This document shows positions 7,075-15,269 of a stretch of DNA of 42,841 nucleotides, piece after piece. A model generated the notes under the pieces. That model had not been told where the DNA came from and made no database searches. It was given only the letters and a program-made list of their open reading frames with translations. A program made the position numbers and the translations under genes. The first letter of the stretch is position 1, and each line of letters starts with the position of its first letter. The stretch is from a virus. The stretch covers positions 1-42,841 of the IMG/VR virus record IMGVR_UViG_3300033388_004911. One strand, written 5' to 3'.

Positions 7075-8037
7075 TCACGGACGGCAGGGGCTTCCTTGCC
7101 CATATGGCTGGACGGATGCTCGCCGTTGCGAGCGGGCGTCCTGTCCGGCGGGATGATCGGCCTCATCCGCCAGGCTGCCTGGAGGGTGTCCGTTCCCACT
7201 GCCGCCCGTGATTTGTTCTGGGTCGTAGCACGTTTTCATCTGCCGCTCGAGGTCCGCAACGGCCGGGCCGGTGATACCAACCATACCATCGCACGGACCG
7301 GCGGTCTGTCCGTTAACGCCCCGCCGGTGTTTGAATGTCTTGCACGTACGGCAATACACCTCGGCGAGTTTATCCTTAAGGGCAATTTCTCTGATCATTT
7401 CGTCGTTGTCACTATGGCAAAGCGGGCGGCCGGTGCTCTGAAATGCACTTGCCCCCGGGCAGACCCCTCCGAGGTCGATGTGCGAATCGCATCTCTCGCA
7501 CCAGTGGGACGGCCGGGCAACGCCCGGGATAGCTGGCGGTGTACTTTGCACGGCGGCCTTTCGCCGGGCGATACGTGCCTGCCTGGCCCGCCACTGCTGA
7601 GTGGCCATCTCCTTGCCGGTGAGTCCCGTGGGAATATCGTCAGGCGCCACGGCCCCCGCTCTGACAATCAGACTGTCGTCGACCGTCCAGAGGCTTTGCT
7701 TGCCGGTAACGGCCCGTTCGATGACCGCGTAGGGGCGGGCGAGCTGCCAGCCCCACGGCCCTTCGAACCACGGCGACGTCCGTCGTCGGGTCATACCCGT
7801 AACGTCGACGACGCCCACGACCACGCCAAAGCCAACGTCTTCGATAGGCGGGACGTCCACACCCATAGTTTCCTTAATCCACCGGCGTTGATCGTTGTAA
7901 TAGTCAGTATCGCGCTTGGCGGCCGCGTGAATGGCCAGCGGTCCCCGGTGCTTGGCCGGCCACCGTCGATTTTCAACGTCCTTGCCCCCGTGGATAATAC
8001 ACCAAGCCCACGGCTGCCATATGGTCAGTGCTTTCAT
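7075..8037 (-). CDS. ASCH-domain protein with Cys-rich C-terminal region
   Basis: A 320-aa protein. The first 115 residues carry the ASCH fold signature typical of phages: MKALTIWQPWAW, GGKDVENRRW, RGPLAIHAAAK and GPWGWQLARP. ASCH is a PUA-like domain linked to RNA or modified-base recognition. Residues about 175-250 hold Cys pairs (HWCERC, CRTCK) that could bind zinc, and the C-terminus is low-complexity. The ATG at 8037 overlaps the upstream TGA (ATGA). In a genome with two DNA methyltransferases, a modified-base reader role is conceivable but unproven. Confidence 0.75.
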   Translation of the reverse strand: MKALTIWQPWAWCIIHGGKDVENRRWPAKHRGPLAIHAAAKRDTDYYNDQRRWIKETMGVDVPPIEDVGFGVVVGVVDVTGMTRRRTSPWFEGPWGWQLARPYAVIERAVTGKQSLWTVDDSLIVRAGAVAPDDIPTGLTGKEMATQQWRARQARIARRKAAVQSTPPAIPGVARPSHWCERCDSHIDLGGVCPGASAFQSTGRPLCHSDNDEMIREIALKDKLAEVYCRTCKTFKHRRGVNGQTAGPCDGMVGITGPAVADLERQMKTCYDPEQITGGSGNGHPPGSLADEADHPAGQDARSQRRASVQPYGQGSPCRP

Positions 8038-8366
8038 GCCGCCCCCCCGGCAGGAGCCTTCTCACTGGAAACCTCACTGCGTAATACCTCAATCGCATCA
8101 TGTACGGCGCTCACTTGGCCAGCCGCGGCATCAATGCAACCCTTGTCCCAAAGTTCCACGATGCGCCTTCCAGCAACAACGATACCCACATCATCCGTAT
8201 TGACTGCCACAGACGGAGAGTTCTCTTTGACCATGAAGCAAACGATACACGAGTGACTACTTCCCATGACTACATGCTCAGGAGCCCAGCCATCGGCCAA
8301 AAGATCGCCAATCGCCTTTCGGGTCGCATCTACGGCGGGGTCAATATATATCACTTGTCGTTTCAT
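8034..8366 (-). CDS. Small conserved-looking protein, unknown function
   Basis: A 110-aa protein. Its first half (KRQVIYIDP, IGDLLADGWAPEHVVMGSSHS) has a short alpha/beta rhythm resembling small phage proteins of the DUF4177 sort, but I cannot assign it. The second half is helical and Ala/Glu-rich. It is coupled on both sides: its ATG overlaps the TGA of a 29-codon frame upstream, and its TGA overlaps the ATG of the ASCH gene. Confidence 0.55.
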   Translation of the reverse strand: MKRQVIYIDPAVDATRKAIGDLLADGWAPEHVVMGSSHSCIVCFMVKENSPSVAVNTDDVGIVVAGRRIVELWDKGCIDAAAGQVSAVHDAIEVLRSEVSSEKAPAGGAA

Positions 8367-8452
8367 CGCCCTGCCCCCGCGAGCGTGCCCATTACGACCC
8401 CGCAGATGCTATCGACCTCCGCGTACAGTGATCGCAGATCGTCAATGCCCAT
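8363..8452 (-). CDS. Possible 29-aa coupled peptide
   Basis: A short frame beginning MGIDDLRSLYAEVDS overlaps the end of the XRE regulator gene by 11 bases and ends in a TGA that overlaps the next gene's ATG (ATGA). The tight packing suggests it is translated, perhaps only to carry ribosomes from one gene to the next. There is no clear Shine-Dalgarno sequence and no recognisable domain. Confidence 0.35.
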   Translation of the reverse strand: MGIDDLRSLYAEVDSICGVVMGTLAGAGR

Positions 8453-8858
8453 CGTGTTCAACCGGGGAAGTACTTCCGCTACCGCTGGCAGCCAGGCAAA
8501 CTCCCGTAGGATCAATATCATCCGTTGTCTGTCCATCATAATCAGCTCCCTTATCTTTATCTGGAGGCCTCAGGTCGACCATGTCAACCTGGAGTTCATC
8601 GGCAATCTGTTTGATCGTTCGTGGCGATTGGCTGTCGGGTGTGCCTGCGAGTGTATCTCTGACGACGGTTTTGTGTCGGCCGATTCGCCGAGCGATTTCC
8701 GCGTATGACAGGCCCTGATCGAGTCGTGCCTGCTGGAGTGGTTTGAGGTTGTACGGCAGGGGGCTTTTGCGCTGTCGGAGTCGCCGGCCGACGGTTGACC
8801 GTTTCTTGCCCTGGCCAGCGGTCTTGTCGCCCTTGGTACCTGTCGTTCTGTCGTTCAT
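8442..8858 (-). CDS. XRE-family helix-turn-helix regulator
   Basis: A 138-aa protein with a Cro/C1-type helix-turn-helix at about residues 38-98: LQQARLDQGLSYAEIARRIG, HKTVVRDTLAG and IKQIADELQVDMVDL. The N-terminus is basic and the C-terminal 40 residues are polar and probably disordered. It would bind an operator and regulate phage genes. The 174-bp region just upstream, the largest gap between genes in the window, is the natural place for such control. The ATG at 8858 is preceded by AAGGACCGAAAGCA, a leader type used by several genes here. Confidence 0.8.
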   Translation of the reverse strand: MNDRTTGTKGDKTAGQGKKRSTVGRRLRQRKSPLPYNLKPLQQARLDQGLSYAEIARRIGRHKTVVRDTLAGTPDSQSPRTIKQIADELQVDMVDLRPPDKDKGADYDGQTTDDIDPTGVCLAASGSGSTSPVEHDGH

Positions 8859-9032
8859 TGCTTTCGGTCCTTCTCACGACAGGAGGAATTATCGGCCCAT
8901 CTCTCCCATAAGTCCACTACTAAATCCGTTCTTCTGGCAAAAATCTTCCCCATCACGCCGGAGGCCTTTCGCTATGGGGGTTTATAGGTGTGATTATTTT
9001 CGGGCAAACGCCCCAATCCTTACCCAAAAAGT
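8859..9032 (-). promoter_or_regulatory. Largest intergenic region; candidate promoter and hairpins
   Basis: Reading on the minus strand, this 174-bp gap holds the 14-mer TTTTTGGGTAAGGA (9017-9030), a small GGGC/GCCC stem (9002-9013), a promoter-like pair TTTGCC (9003-9008) and TATAAA (8981-8986) with a 16-bp spacer, and a CCCCAT/ATGGGG stem followed nearby by ATTTTT. It precedes the XRE regulator gene and follows the late tail genes, so termination of late transcription, new initiation or repressor binding would all fit. The promoter match is only moderate. Confidence 0.35.
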
Positions 9033-9392
9033 TCAAAAGCGGTCGCGGGGGCATTGGAACGCGGGGTCCATGAGTGCCAGATGCAGATCCACGTACTCGC
9101 CCCGGCCAGCCGTGCACTCGGGTTTTTCTCCCTCGCGGACAACCACGGCGTCGCACAGCAGCCCGCACTTGCCAACTCGTGCACACCGCGTCCACCGTTG
9201 GGCTCTCATACCCCGGAAGTTCGCCACAGCGGCCAGGCTGGCCATGCTCAGCCTGAAGCGGGCAAGCTGGCCGGCATGGACATCAGCCTGGCTGTCGCCC
9301 CCCTCAGGACACCCACAGGGTTTTTTGGCTTTTTTGGCTTCTTTGGCTTGGAGGTCCTTGTGTTCCTTGCGTTCGGCTTTCGGTGTGCCCAT
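9033..9392 (-). CDS. Cys-containing small protein, unknown
   Basis: A 119-aa protein with a Lys/Glu/Ala-rich helical start (PKAERKEHKDLQAKEAKKAKK), then KPCGCPEGG and five more Cys residues further on, among them a CARVGKCGLLC cluster. The Cys pattern suggests a metal site or disulfides. Its ATG at 9392 lies one base past the TAG of the upstream gene, so it belongs to the same transcript as the tail-end genes. I do not recognise it. Confidence 0.5.
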   Translation of the reverse strand: MGTPKAERKEHKDLQAKEAKKAKKPCGCPEGGDSQADVHAGQLARFRLSMASLAAVANFRGMRAQRWTRCARVGKCGLLCDAVVVREGEKPECTAGRGEYVDLHLALMDPAFQCPRDRF

Positions 9393-9393
9393 C

Positions 9394-9900
9394 CTACGGT
9401 CCCCCGAGTGTGACTGTTGCCGTGTATTCCTCGCAGTCGAACTCTGCATCGCCCACGAGTTCAAACGTGCCCGTGAGAACGCCGTTCACGCACGACACGT
9501 ACTCCGTGACGTCTGTCATTGACGCCACGCAATCGCAAGTATCCGCGTCGCCGCCGTAGGAGGCGTCCGGGGGATTGATAATCGCACAGTAAGTCTTCGT
9601 CGTCCTGCAGTAGAAGAGTGAAAAAGTCTGTATGCCAATGTCAGTCTCCCAATCCCACCGGCAAATGGCCTCAGGGGCGAGGTCGGTGAACTCCTCAAAG
9701 GGGATTGTCCCGTCAACAGCGCAGTCGCCGCTGCCGGCGGTGGTAGTGATGACCACTGACGGCTGCGTATGGCCCTCGCCGCAGGAAAGGCAGCCATCGC
9801 AACAGCAGTCTTCGAAGTCCTGCTGGGATATGAGAACGGGTTGTCCGTCCTGAAAGGGAAAGAACTCGCCATCCCAGTAGGAGGGTTCCTCAGGCGTCAT
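9394..9900 (-). CDS. Cys-rich, acidic, probable tail or fibre-associated protein
   Basis: A 168-aa protein with an unusual CCCDGCLSCGEG cluster at about residue 32 and further Cys residues paired along a Thr/Val/Gly-rich, beta-looking body. The protein is acidic. Disulfides in an extracellular virion protein, or metal binding, are both possible. The ATG at 9900 is preferred because GGAG, which overlaps the upstream stop, lies six bases before it; an ATG at 9906 is too close to that site. The position among tail genes suggests a virion component. Confidence 0.5.
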   Translation of the reverse strand: MTPEEPSYWDGEFFPFQDGQPVLISQQDFEDCCCDGCLSCGEGHTQPSVVITTTAGSGDCAVDGTIPFEEFTDLAPEAICRWDWETDIGIQTFSLFYCRTTKTYCAIINPPDASYGGDADTCDCVASMTDVTEYVSCVNGVLTGTFELVGDAEFDCEEYTATVTLGGP

Positions 9901-9909
9901 GGCCATCTC

Positions 9910-10380
9910 CTACGGGCATTCAAACTCTTTGACTTCCTTCCACACGACGTTCTCGCCAGGGTCGGCCGTGGAATCCCAGACCAGAACGGCATCGAACCCG
10001 GGGTCCGGTGGTACTTCCTCGAGCAGCCCCACGAGCACCCCGACAATGCCATTGTGATCCGGGGCGGCATACTTGCGCCACCGGAGGACGTCTACGGGCG
10101 TGAAGTACGTTGAGAGGGCCAGACCATTGCACGCAACGTGGAGGGCAATAGTAGTGGCGTGGGGCACGTCGACGCCCAGGCTGTTGGTCTCGTGGACGTC
10201 AATCGTACTGCCGAGCTCAAAAATCTCCTGCGGCTGGCAGTATCTGACCTTGGCGTCGGGTAGCGGCTGCTTACGCCGGCTGGCAGTAACCAGGTTACGC
10301 TTCTGGCCCTCTATCCATTCCAGAGCCGCCCTGAGCCGAGCGATGGTCTCTTCGTCGAGTGTGAATCCTTCTGCACCCAC
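9910..10380 (-). CDS. Probable tail-associated protein, unknown
   Basis: A 156-aa protein starting at GTG 10380, five bases after GAGGTG. The N-terminal 35 residues are helical (ETIARLRAALEWIEGQKRN) and the rest mixes beta strands with polar turns. No known domain is visible. It sits between a Thr/Gly-repeat structural protein and the Cys-rich protein, and was probably transcribed with the tail genes. Confidence 0.5.
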   Translation of the reverse strand: MGAEGFTLDEETIARLRAALEWIEGQKRNLVTASRRKQPLPDAKVRYCQPQEIFELGSTIDVHETNSLGVDVPHATTIALHVACNGLALSTYFTPVDVLRWRKYAAPDHNGIVGVLVGLLEEVPPDPGFDAVLVWDSTADPGENVVWKEVKEFECP

Positions 10381-10388
10381 CGGTCACC

Positions 10389-11279
10389 TCACGCCGCTTT
10401 GACGCTAACACCGCCGCCGGTATTGAGCGTTCCGATAGTGACGATCGCCGGATCGTACCTGAGCACACCTGAGCCTCGTCGATGGTACGTTGTGACTGCC
10501 CGCGGCGTGCTCGTACGCGTGAAGTCGATCGTGCCGCCGTTGCCGTTGATAGTTGTAATCGTGCCCGTGGTATCACAGACAATCTCGCCGGCTTGGCAGG
10601 TGAGGGTGGTCATCGCAGCCGACCCTTCGATCTTCATATCGCCGGCTTGGTTATCGATGGTGGTTGCCGTGCCGCGGTGGGTAACCTGGCCGCCGGTCTT
10701 GGTAATCGTAACGACCGTGCAGCCCGTGCCGAGGGCCACCCTGGCATCGTCCGCCGGGCTGGACACGTACGATACGTTGAGTGCCAGGAGTGTTGACACT
10801 TCGCCGGGCTCCTGGTCGGCAATCGCCACGCGTCCTTTGCGGACGTTCACCGTGGCATTGTCCCCGGTCATTGCATCAATCTTCAGGCGGATAGGCTCCT
10901 GGCCGATATCGATAGATGAGGCCGCTGAGTTGTCAACCTGCACGTTGCATGAGGCCCCGCTGTCCACCAGGTGGACTTTGATCCTCTGGGCCATGGATGG
11001 ATTCGAGAAGCCCGTTTCGTAGCCAATGCGAACGATCTCCGCGCCGATCTTAAAGTAATCGGCGTTGAGATCGTCATTGCCAACCTGCCCGGCCTTGGCG
11101 GCAATGTTCAGCGACGCGAGTTGCACGGCCGCCAGGATCTCCAGATTGGTATCCATAGCCACACCTGGCGTCTCAAAATAAAGATCGTCGCCATTGACAG
11201 GCAAATACCCTTCCAAGTAATTCGCCGGATTGCCAACATCGCCGTCCACCGTCCCGATAAAGTTTCTGTCCGCCATCAT
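10389..11279 (-). CDS. Putative fibre-like structural protein, beta-repeat rich
   Basis: A 296-aa protein. Residues about 150-285 are made of short repeating strands rich in Thr, Val, Gly and Asn (TTIDNQAGDMKI, TTLTCQAGEIVCD, TTINGNGGTIDF), like a beta-solenoid or fibre shaft. The N-terminus (ADRNFIGTVDGDVGNPANY) looks like the opening strands of phage surface proteins. Two adjacent ATGs (11279 and 11276) follow TTAGAGGTGAG. Its position after the tape measure and a 292-aa tail protein fits a distal tail or host-contact role. Confidence 0.55.
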   Translation of the reverse strand: MMADRNFIGTVDGDVGNPANYLEGYLPVNGDDLYFETPGVAMDTNLEILAAVQLASLNIAAKAGQVGNDDLNADYFKIGAEIVRIGYETGFSNPSMAQRIKVHLVDSGASCNVQVDNSAASSIDIGQEPIRLKIDAMTGDNATVNVRKGRVAIADQEPGEVSTLLALNVSYVSSPADDARVALGTGCTVVTITKTGGQVTHRGTATTIDNQAGDMKIEGSAAMTTLTCQAGEIVCDTTGTITTINGNGGTIDFTRTSTPRAVTTYHRRGSGVLRYDPAIVTIGTLNTGGGVSVKAA

Positions 11280-11282
11280 CTC

Positions 11283-11303
11283 ACCTCTAACCTTTAACCT
11301 CTA
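11283..11303 (-). repeat. Three 7-bp TTAGAGG-type repeats as leader
   Basis: Minus-strand TAGAGGT units occur three times in a row, the middle one with a single change (TAAAGGT), immediately before the ATG at 11279. The same unit is found at 33741-33761 and 35832-35845. Each unit contains an AGAGG or AAAGG that can act as a ribosome site. Confidence 0.6.
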
Positions 11304-11313
11304 GCCTGTCGTT

Positions 11314-12192
11314 CTATGTAAGGCTGATTCCCAGCGCGTTCAGATCCTTCTCGCCGTACTGTTGCGTCTCGTTCCAGATTACCGGGTCGCCAACGACCAG
11401 CGGGGTACCATCGGCAGCGAGGTTCACCGGCTCGGTAATAGGGTTGTTCTGGCTGTCGAGGATCGGGGCGAACCTGCGGCTGCCGTCGTCATTGGTGCCG
11501 CCTGACGATCGCAGGCCTTGGTTCAGCCATCGGCGGTACCATGCCTTGGCTGGGCCACCCGTGCCGCCCACGACGGGCACGCCCTTCCTAAACCAAAACT
11601 CATAGCTCTCCCGGTAGTAACTTTGGTTGCCCGGCCGTTTGATCGTGGCGTCGATAGGCCGGCAGAGGACCGTACCCGCCGGCCAGCCGAGGAACTCATC
11701 AGAGTTCGTGACGTTATCGTATTCCGACCGGGCCTGAACGTTATACGTGGCAACGTTCTTGGAGTACTTGAGGATGCGATCGACAACTTCAAACGCCAGC
11801 GGCGGGTCGACCCGTTCGTCAACGCTATTGACAATTGGTTTGCCGTTGACGTCAAAGTCCTTGGGTTCGGTCGTGGTGGTCTTTGACCATGAGAACTTCG
11901 CATCAGCCTGCATGGGCGTTTCGTCATCGCCGGAGCCGACTTTCTCATAGTTGACCGTCACGGTGTAGTACATCGGTCCCGTGGCCACAGGGTTGACTTC
12001 CGAGCACACCATCCAGTCATCCCCGGGGTAGGTCGTATCGTCAACCCGCGGGATCCCAGCAGCCAGGGCAACAATAGCCACACTCACCGGGACAGCGTCC
12101 AGCAGAACGGTATATACCTCCGACGCTGTCCGGCCGTCGGTGGATATCCCGTATGACAGTTGCCACGACTTCTTGACGTTGACTACGCTCAT
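11314..12192 (-). CDS. Putative distal tail protein
   Basis: A 292-aa protein directly after the tape measure gene (one base between stop and ATG), the position of distal tail or tail-tip proteins in siphoviruses. The sequence is mostly beta-type, with YTVTVNYEKVG, NVATYNVQARSEY, YYRESYEFWFRKG and a C-terminal ILDSQNNPITEPVNLAADG segment. That last pattern, a product description followed by default values, is common in phage baseplate-like proteins. I cannot name a family, so the call rests on position and composition. Confidence 0.5.
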   Translation of the reverse strand: MSVVNVKKSWQLSYGISTDGRTASEVYTVLLDAVPVSVAIVALAAGIPRVDDTTYPGDDWMVCSEVNPVATGPMYYTVTVNYEKVGSGDDETPMQADAKFSWSKTTTTEPKDFDVNGKPIVNSVDERVDPPLAFEVVDRILKYSKNVATYNVQARSEYDNVTNSDEFLGWPAGTVLCRPIDATIKRPGNQSYYRESYEFWFRKGVPVVGGTGGPAKAWYRRWLNQGLRSSGGTNDDGSRRFAPILDSQNNPITEPVNLAADGTPLVVGDPVIWNETQQYGEKDLNALGISLT

Positions 12193-12193
12193 G

Positions 12194-14392
12194 CTAGTTG
12201 AACTCCGCCGTTCGCGGCATCAATTGCATCAGTTGGATGATCGTCGTACGGAGCTCCTCTCGCCCGGCTTCGTGATCTCTGAGTGCTTTGGTCGTTATCT
12301 TGAGTTGTTTCTCTTGCACGCCGAGTTGTTTCTTCGCGGTATCTTCCAAGGGCTTGCCGAGGAACTTGCCCGCCGTCCTGAGGAATCGGGCCTCTTTGGC
12401 CGCCACGCCCCCGGCCGTGGCATCGCCACCGCCACCGGCGCCGCGGTCCTTGAACTCCCGCAGGGCCAGTGCGAGTTCTTTGGCCTGGCGGTCCCTGAGT
12501 ATGGCCAGGTCCGCACCGGCGGCCTTTTGGATCTTGAACTCTTCGGCGTGCTTCAGTTCCAGTAGCTTCCGTTCCTTCTCCCAGCCCTTTTCGCTCAGTT
12601 CGACCTGCAGGCGTGCGGCCTCCGCAAGGTTCTCTTCGTCGATGGACCGCACAATCTCCAAAGCTCGCTGCCGTTTGTCCGCGGCGTCCTTGGCCAGTGC
12701 TTGCTCTTCGTCGCGTCGTTTGGTCGCCGCGGCCTTGGCCGCGGTGGCCAGGTCGGCTTGTCGTTTGTCCTCGGCCCTCTTTCGAATGAGTCCGATTTCC
12801 AATTCCTTGAGTTTCTCCAGTCGGGCGGTTTCCAAGAAGGCCTTGCGGGCCAGTTCGATCTCCCGATCGTACCGCAGGGTGATCGCCGCGACTTCCCGCT
12901 GTGTACGGTCAACGATGAACTGCACCTTCAGGTCCTCCAGCCGTTGGGTTTCCTTGAGTGCGTTCTTCTGTATCCTGTCGATCTCCGCTTGGTTGGCCTC
13001 GCGGGCCTCTTGCCGTCGTTGGATCCCCGCGGCGATGGCCTTCTCTCTCCGGCCGAGTCTCTCGGCTAGAACGATGGTCTTCTCGAGATCTTCGATTCGT
13101 CGCTTGGCGTTCTCAGACCGCCGGAGTGCCGCCACACCGATATGAGACTCAGCCTCGGCCTCGGCGGTCTTGAGTTCCATCTCGACGAGTTGTTCCTCAA
13201 TGTCAATCAGTCTCTTTGCCGCCGCGGCCTGGGCGTCGAAGTTCCTATCTACCCGGGCCTCGGCGAGTTCCTTCCTCGCACGGGCTGCCGATTGCGTCAT
13301 CCGCCCGAACGTCCGCATTTCCACGGCGCTTTCGATAGCCACCTTCTTGAGTTCGAGTGCCTTGAAGATGATATACCCGATAGCCGCCACAACAGCCACG
13401 GCCCCCAGGGCAACGGCAGCTTGAGCGGCCCGGTGTTTCACGTACGCCGCCGTGCTGGCATTGATCACCAGGATATTCGCACCGACAGTCGCCCCGACGA
13501 TCTTCTGTTGCGCGACGAAAACGAACATTGACTTATTGAACGCGATAATCGCCCCGGTCATCAGTCGGATCCCACCGACAATCTTCGGCGCCACGAATAC
13601 CGCCAGCAGAATCTTCCCCGCTGTCTTGGCGGTATCGATAAGGTCCTGCATCTCTTCGGCCGTCAGCTCGTCGAGTATCTCCACGACGGACTTGCCACTT
13701 TCAACCCAGCGGTTCATCGTGGGTATGAGTGCCTCGCCGATCTTCTCCTGCAGGTCGCCAACGCTATTGGTCATTTGGTCAAGCCGGCCGGCAGATGTGA
13801 ATATCTCGCCTTGTGCGAGCGAGAACGCGTCCGCTCCCATTACCAGTAGAGTATTGAACCGCTCCTGGGCGGACAGGGTTTCGTCGAGCTTGATCCCGTA
13901 ACGTGACAGGGTGGACGTATCGCCGATAGCCGCTCGACTGACAAGGCGCATGGCCGACACGGTGTCGACCTTCAGCCTGCGTGACAGCCCGATAGCCGCC
14001 GTCGTGGCGTCCTTCAGGCCCTCGCCCGTCAGTTGGCCCAGCCCGGCGCCCAGGGCTGCCAGTTCAAGTACGGCCTCGTCGCCGATCCGCGTTTGCTCCT
14101 GGATGGACTTGGCGAACATCACCATATCGTCCGTAGCCTGCTGGCCCTGGACGCCAAGTAGGGCCAATGAGTTTGTGAGGTTGACAACGGCCTCTTCCTG
14201 CCTGCCGAACGCAACAACGGAGTCCTTGAGTATCCGACCTATGGCCGCTCCGCCGAGAGCTCCCACGAGGGCATTCTTAAGGGAGAACACCCGGCTCTTG
14301 AGCATATCGAGTCGTCTTTCAACGCCCCGGAACGCCGCCGGGCTTTGGTCCTTCGCCGCGACAATGATATTAATTGACCGTCGCTTGGCCAT
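12194..14392 (-). CDS. Tail length tape measure protein
   Basis: A 732-aa protein that sets tail length and is expected to pass into the host envelope on infection. The N-terminus (INIIVAAKDQSPAAFRGVERRL, a strand then a helix) and the LKDATTAAIGLSRRLKVD, MGADAFSLAQGE and DQMTNSVGDLQEKIGEALIP segments are typical of tape measures. Residues about 255-345 contain hydrophobic spans, and residues about 350-730 are a long charged coiled coil. At roughly 0.15 nm per residue this predicts a tail near 110 nm. The ATG at 14392 has AAGGA eight bases upstream. It follows the GT frameshift gene, as in lambda. Confidence 0.85.
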   Translation of the reverse strand: MAKRRSINIIVAAKDQSPAAFRGVERRLDMLKSRVFSLKNALVGALGGAAIGRILKDSVVAFGRQEEAVVNLTNSLALLGVQGQQATDDMVMFAKSIQEQTRIGDEAVLELAALGAGLGQLTGEGLKDATTAAIGLSRRLKVDTVSAMRLVSRAAIGDTSTLSRYGIKLDETLSAQERFNTLLVMGADAFSLAQGEIFTSAGRLDQMTNSVGDLQEKIGEALIPTMNRWVESGKSVVEILDELTAEEMQDLIDTAKTAGKILLAVFVAPKIVGGIRLMTGAIIAFNKSMFVFVAQQKIVGATVGANILVINASTAAYVKHRAAQAAVALGAVAVVAAIGYIIFKALELKKVAIESAVEMRTFGRMTQSAARARKELAEARVDRNFDAQAAAAKRLIDIEEQLVEMELKTAEAEAESHIGVAALRRSENAKRRIEDLEKTIVLAERLGRREKAIAAGIQRRQEAREANQAEIDRIQKNALKETQRLEDLKVQFIVDRTQREVAAITLRYDREIELARKAFLETARLEKLKELEIGLIRKRAEDKRQADLATAAKAAATKRRDEEQALAKDAADKRQRALEIVRSIDEENLAEAARLQVELSEKGWEKERKLLELKHAEEFKIQKAAGADLAILRDRQAKELALALREFKDRGAGGGGDATAGGVAAKEARFLRTAGKFLGKPLEDTAKKQLGVQEKQLKITTKALRDHEAGREELRTTIIQLMQLMPRTAEFN

Positions 14393-14411
14393 TACGTCCG
14401 TCCTTTACCGG

Positions 14412-15187
14412 TCATCGTCGGTACATCTCCGCCTGCCAGCGTGCCTGCTCTGCCCAGACGAACCGTGCGGCGTCGATGAACGATGACGTTTGATCCAGAG
14501 CCCCGCCTGCCACCGGCGGCAGTCCTTTGGCGTAGAGTTCGGCGAACTGGATAACGTCCCAAATCTCCCCGGGGATCCGATCCCGCGGGCAATAGTCGAT
14601 CTCCAGCCGTCCGTCCTTGCAGCCTTCTGCTTCGCATTGTCCGTCGTCTCCCTGTCCACGGCCAGTGCCATCACAGGCCGCACACTGCAGAACTTCCGGC
14701 GCCGCCTTCGTTGGCGGGTTGTGCTTCAGGCAGTCTTTTCCGAGGTACCCTCGGGCTCCGTCTTTTTCTCCGCCGCCGCCTCGGCATCCCCTGCAGAGGG
14801 CTCCGTACTGGAGGGCGACGGCGAGTCTAATTTTCCCAAGTCTTCATCCGTCACCGATCTCTCGTAATTCAGGGCCATCCACAGTTCCCATATCTCACTG
14901 GCCGTGAGGAAGTCTCCAATGTGAGATCCCTCCTCACCATAAGGGATATGCAGGCCATCGGGTTCCACTATGTCATGCCAGCCCACCAGGAAGGCCTCAA
15001 CGGCTCCCTCGAGGGCGTCAACCCTCTGGTTGTCCTTGGACTCAGTGGCCGCGTCGACCTTCGCGGCCCAATCGCGGGCTTGCCTGAACGATCGGTGCTT
15101 GAATACAAACGTCGGTGGCGAGTCCTTGCCCTGGTCGCTAATCAGGACAACGTCAAACCTCGCGTTGGGGTCCAGTGATACGGGCAT
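14412..15187 (-). CDS. Tail assembly chaperone GT, -1 frameshift product
   Basis: The frame that begins downstream of gene G has no usable start codon of its own but is open from within G to a TGA at 14412. It reads as a convincing protein: YLGKDCLKHNPP, CAACDGTG with a further Cys pair, then KGLPPVAGGALDQTSSFIDA and FVWAEQARWQ. A -1 shift near the end of G joins them into about 258 residues, exactly the lambda G/GT arrangement. Two candidate slip sites are GAG-AAA-AAG (about 14763-14770) and TCG-GAA-AAG (about 14735-14743). Neither is the ideal A-AAA-AAG. GT would bind tape measure and tail tube protein. Confidence 0.75.
14726..15187 (-). CDS. Tail assembly chaperone G
   Basis: A 153-aa protein between the tail tube and tape measure genes, the fixed place for the G chaperone of lambda-like tails. 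It has a beta-rich N-terminal half (FVFKHRSFRQARDWAAKVD), a helical centre (ALEGAVEAFLVGW, ASEIWELWMAL) and an acidic, Ala/Glu/Ser-rich tail that contains the frameshift region. The ATG at 15187 has AAAGGA six bases upstream. A 7-bp hairpin precedes the gene. Confidence 0.75.
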   Translation of the reverse strand: MPVSLDPNARFDVVLISDQGKDSPPTFVFKHRSFRQARDWAAKVDAATESKDNQRVDALEGAVEAFLVGWHDIVEPDGLHIPYGEEGSHIGDFLTASEIWELWMALNYERSVTDEDLGKLDSPSPSSTEPSAGDAEAAAEKKTEPEGTSEKTA

Positions 15188-15214
15188 AATCTTCCTTTCA
15201 AAGGGTGCCTTCGT

Positions 15215-15232
15215 AGCACCCCTGCGGGTGCT
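15215..15232 (-). terminator. 7-bp hairpin between tail tube and chaperone genes
   Basis: AGCACCC and GGGTGCT form a perfect 7-bp stem with a 4-base loop just after the tail tube gene. A partial attenuator here would lower chaperone levels relative to the abundant tube protein. There is no T-tract on the minus strand. A CCGAAAG motif (15231-15237) overlaps its upstream edge. Confidence 0.4.
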
Positions 15233-15269
15233 TTCGGTATTCGGGTATTCTTAATTCTTAAGCCAAAAA

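Noticed and set aside
7096-8256. 386-codon plus-strand frame over the ASCH gene region
   Set aside because: It spans three minus-strand genes that fit together by ATGA overlaps. It shows no domain and is explained by high GC content.
12288-13145. 285-codon plus-strand frame over the tape measure gene
   Set aside because: Its Ser/Ala/Arg-rich make-up mirrors the Lys/Glu/Ala coiled coil on the other strand. No domain or start signal supports it.
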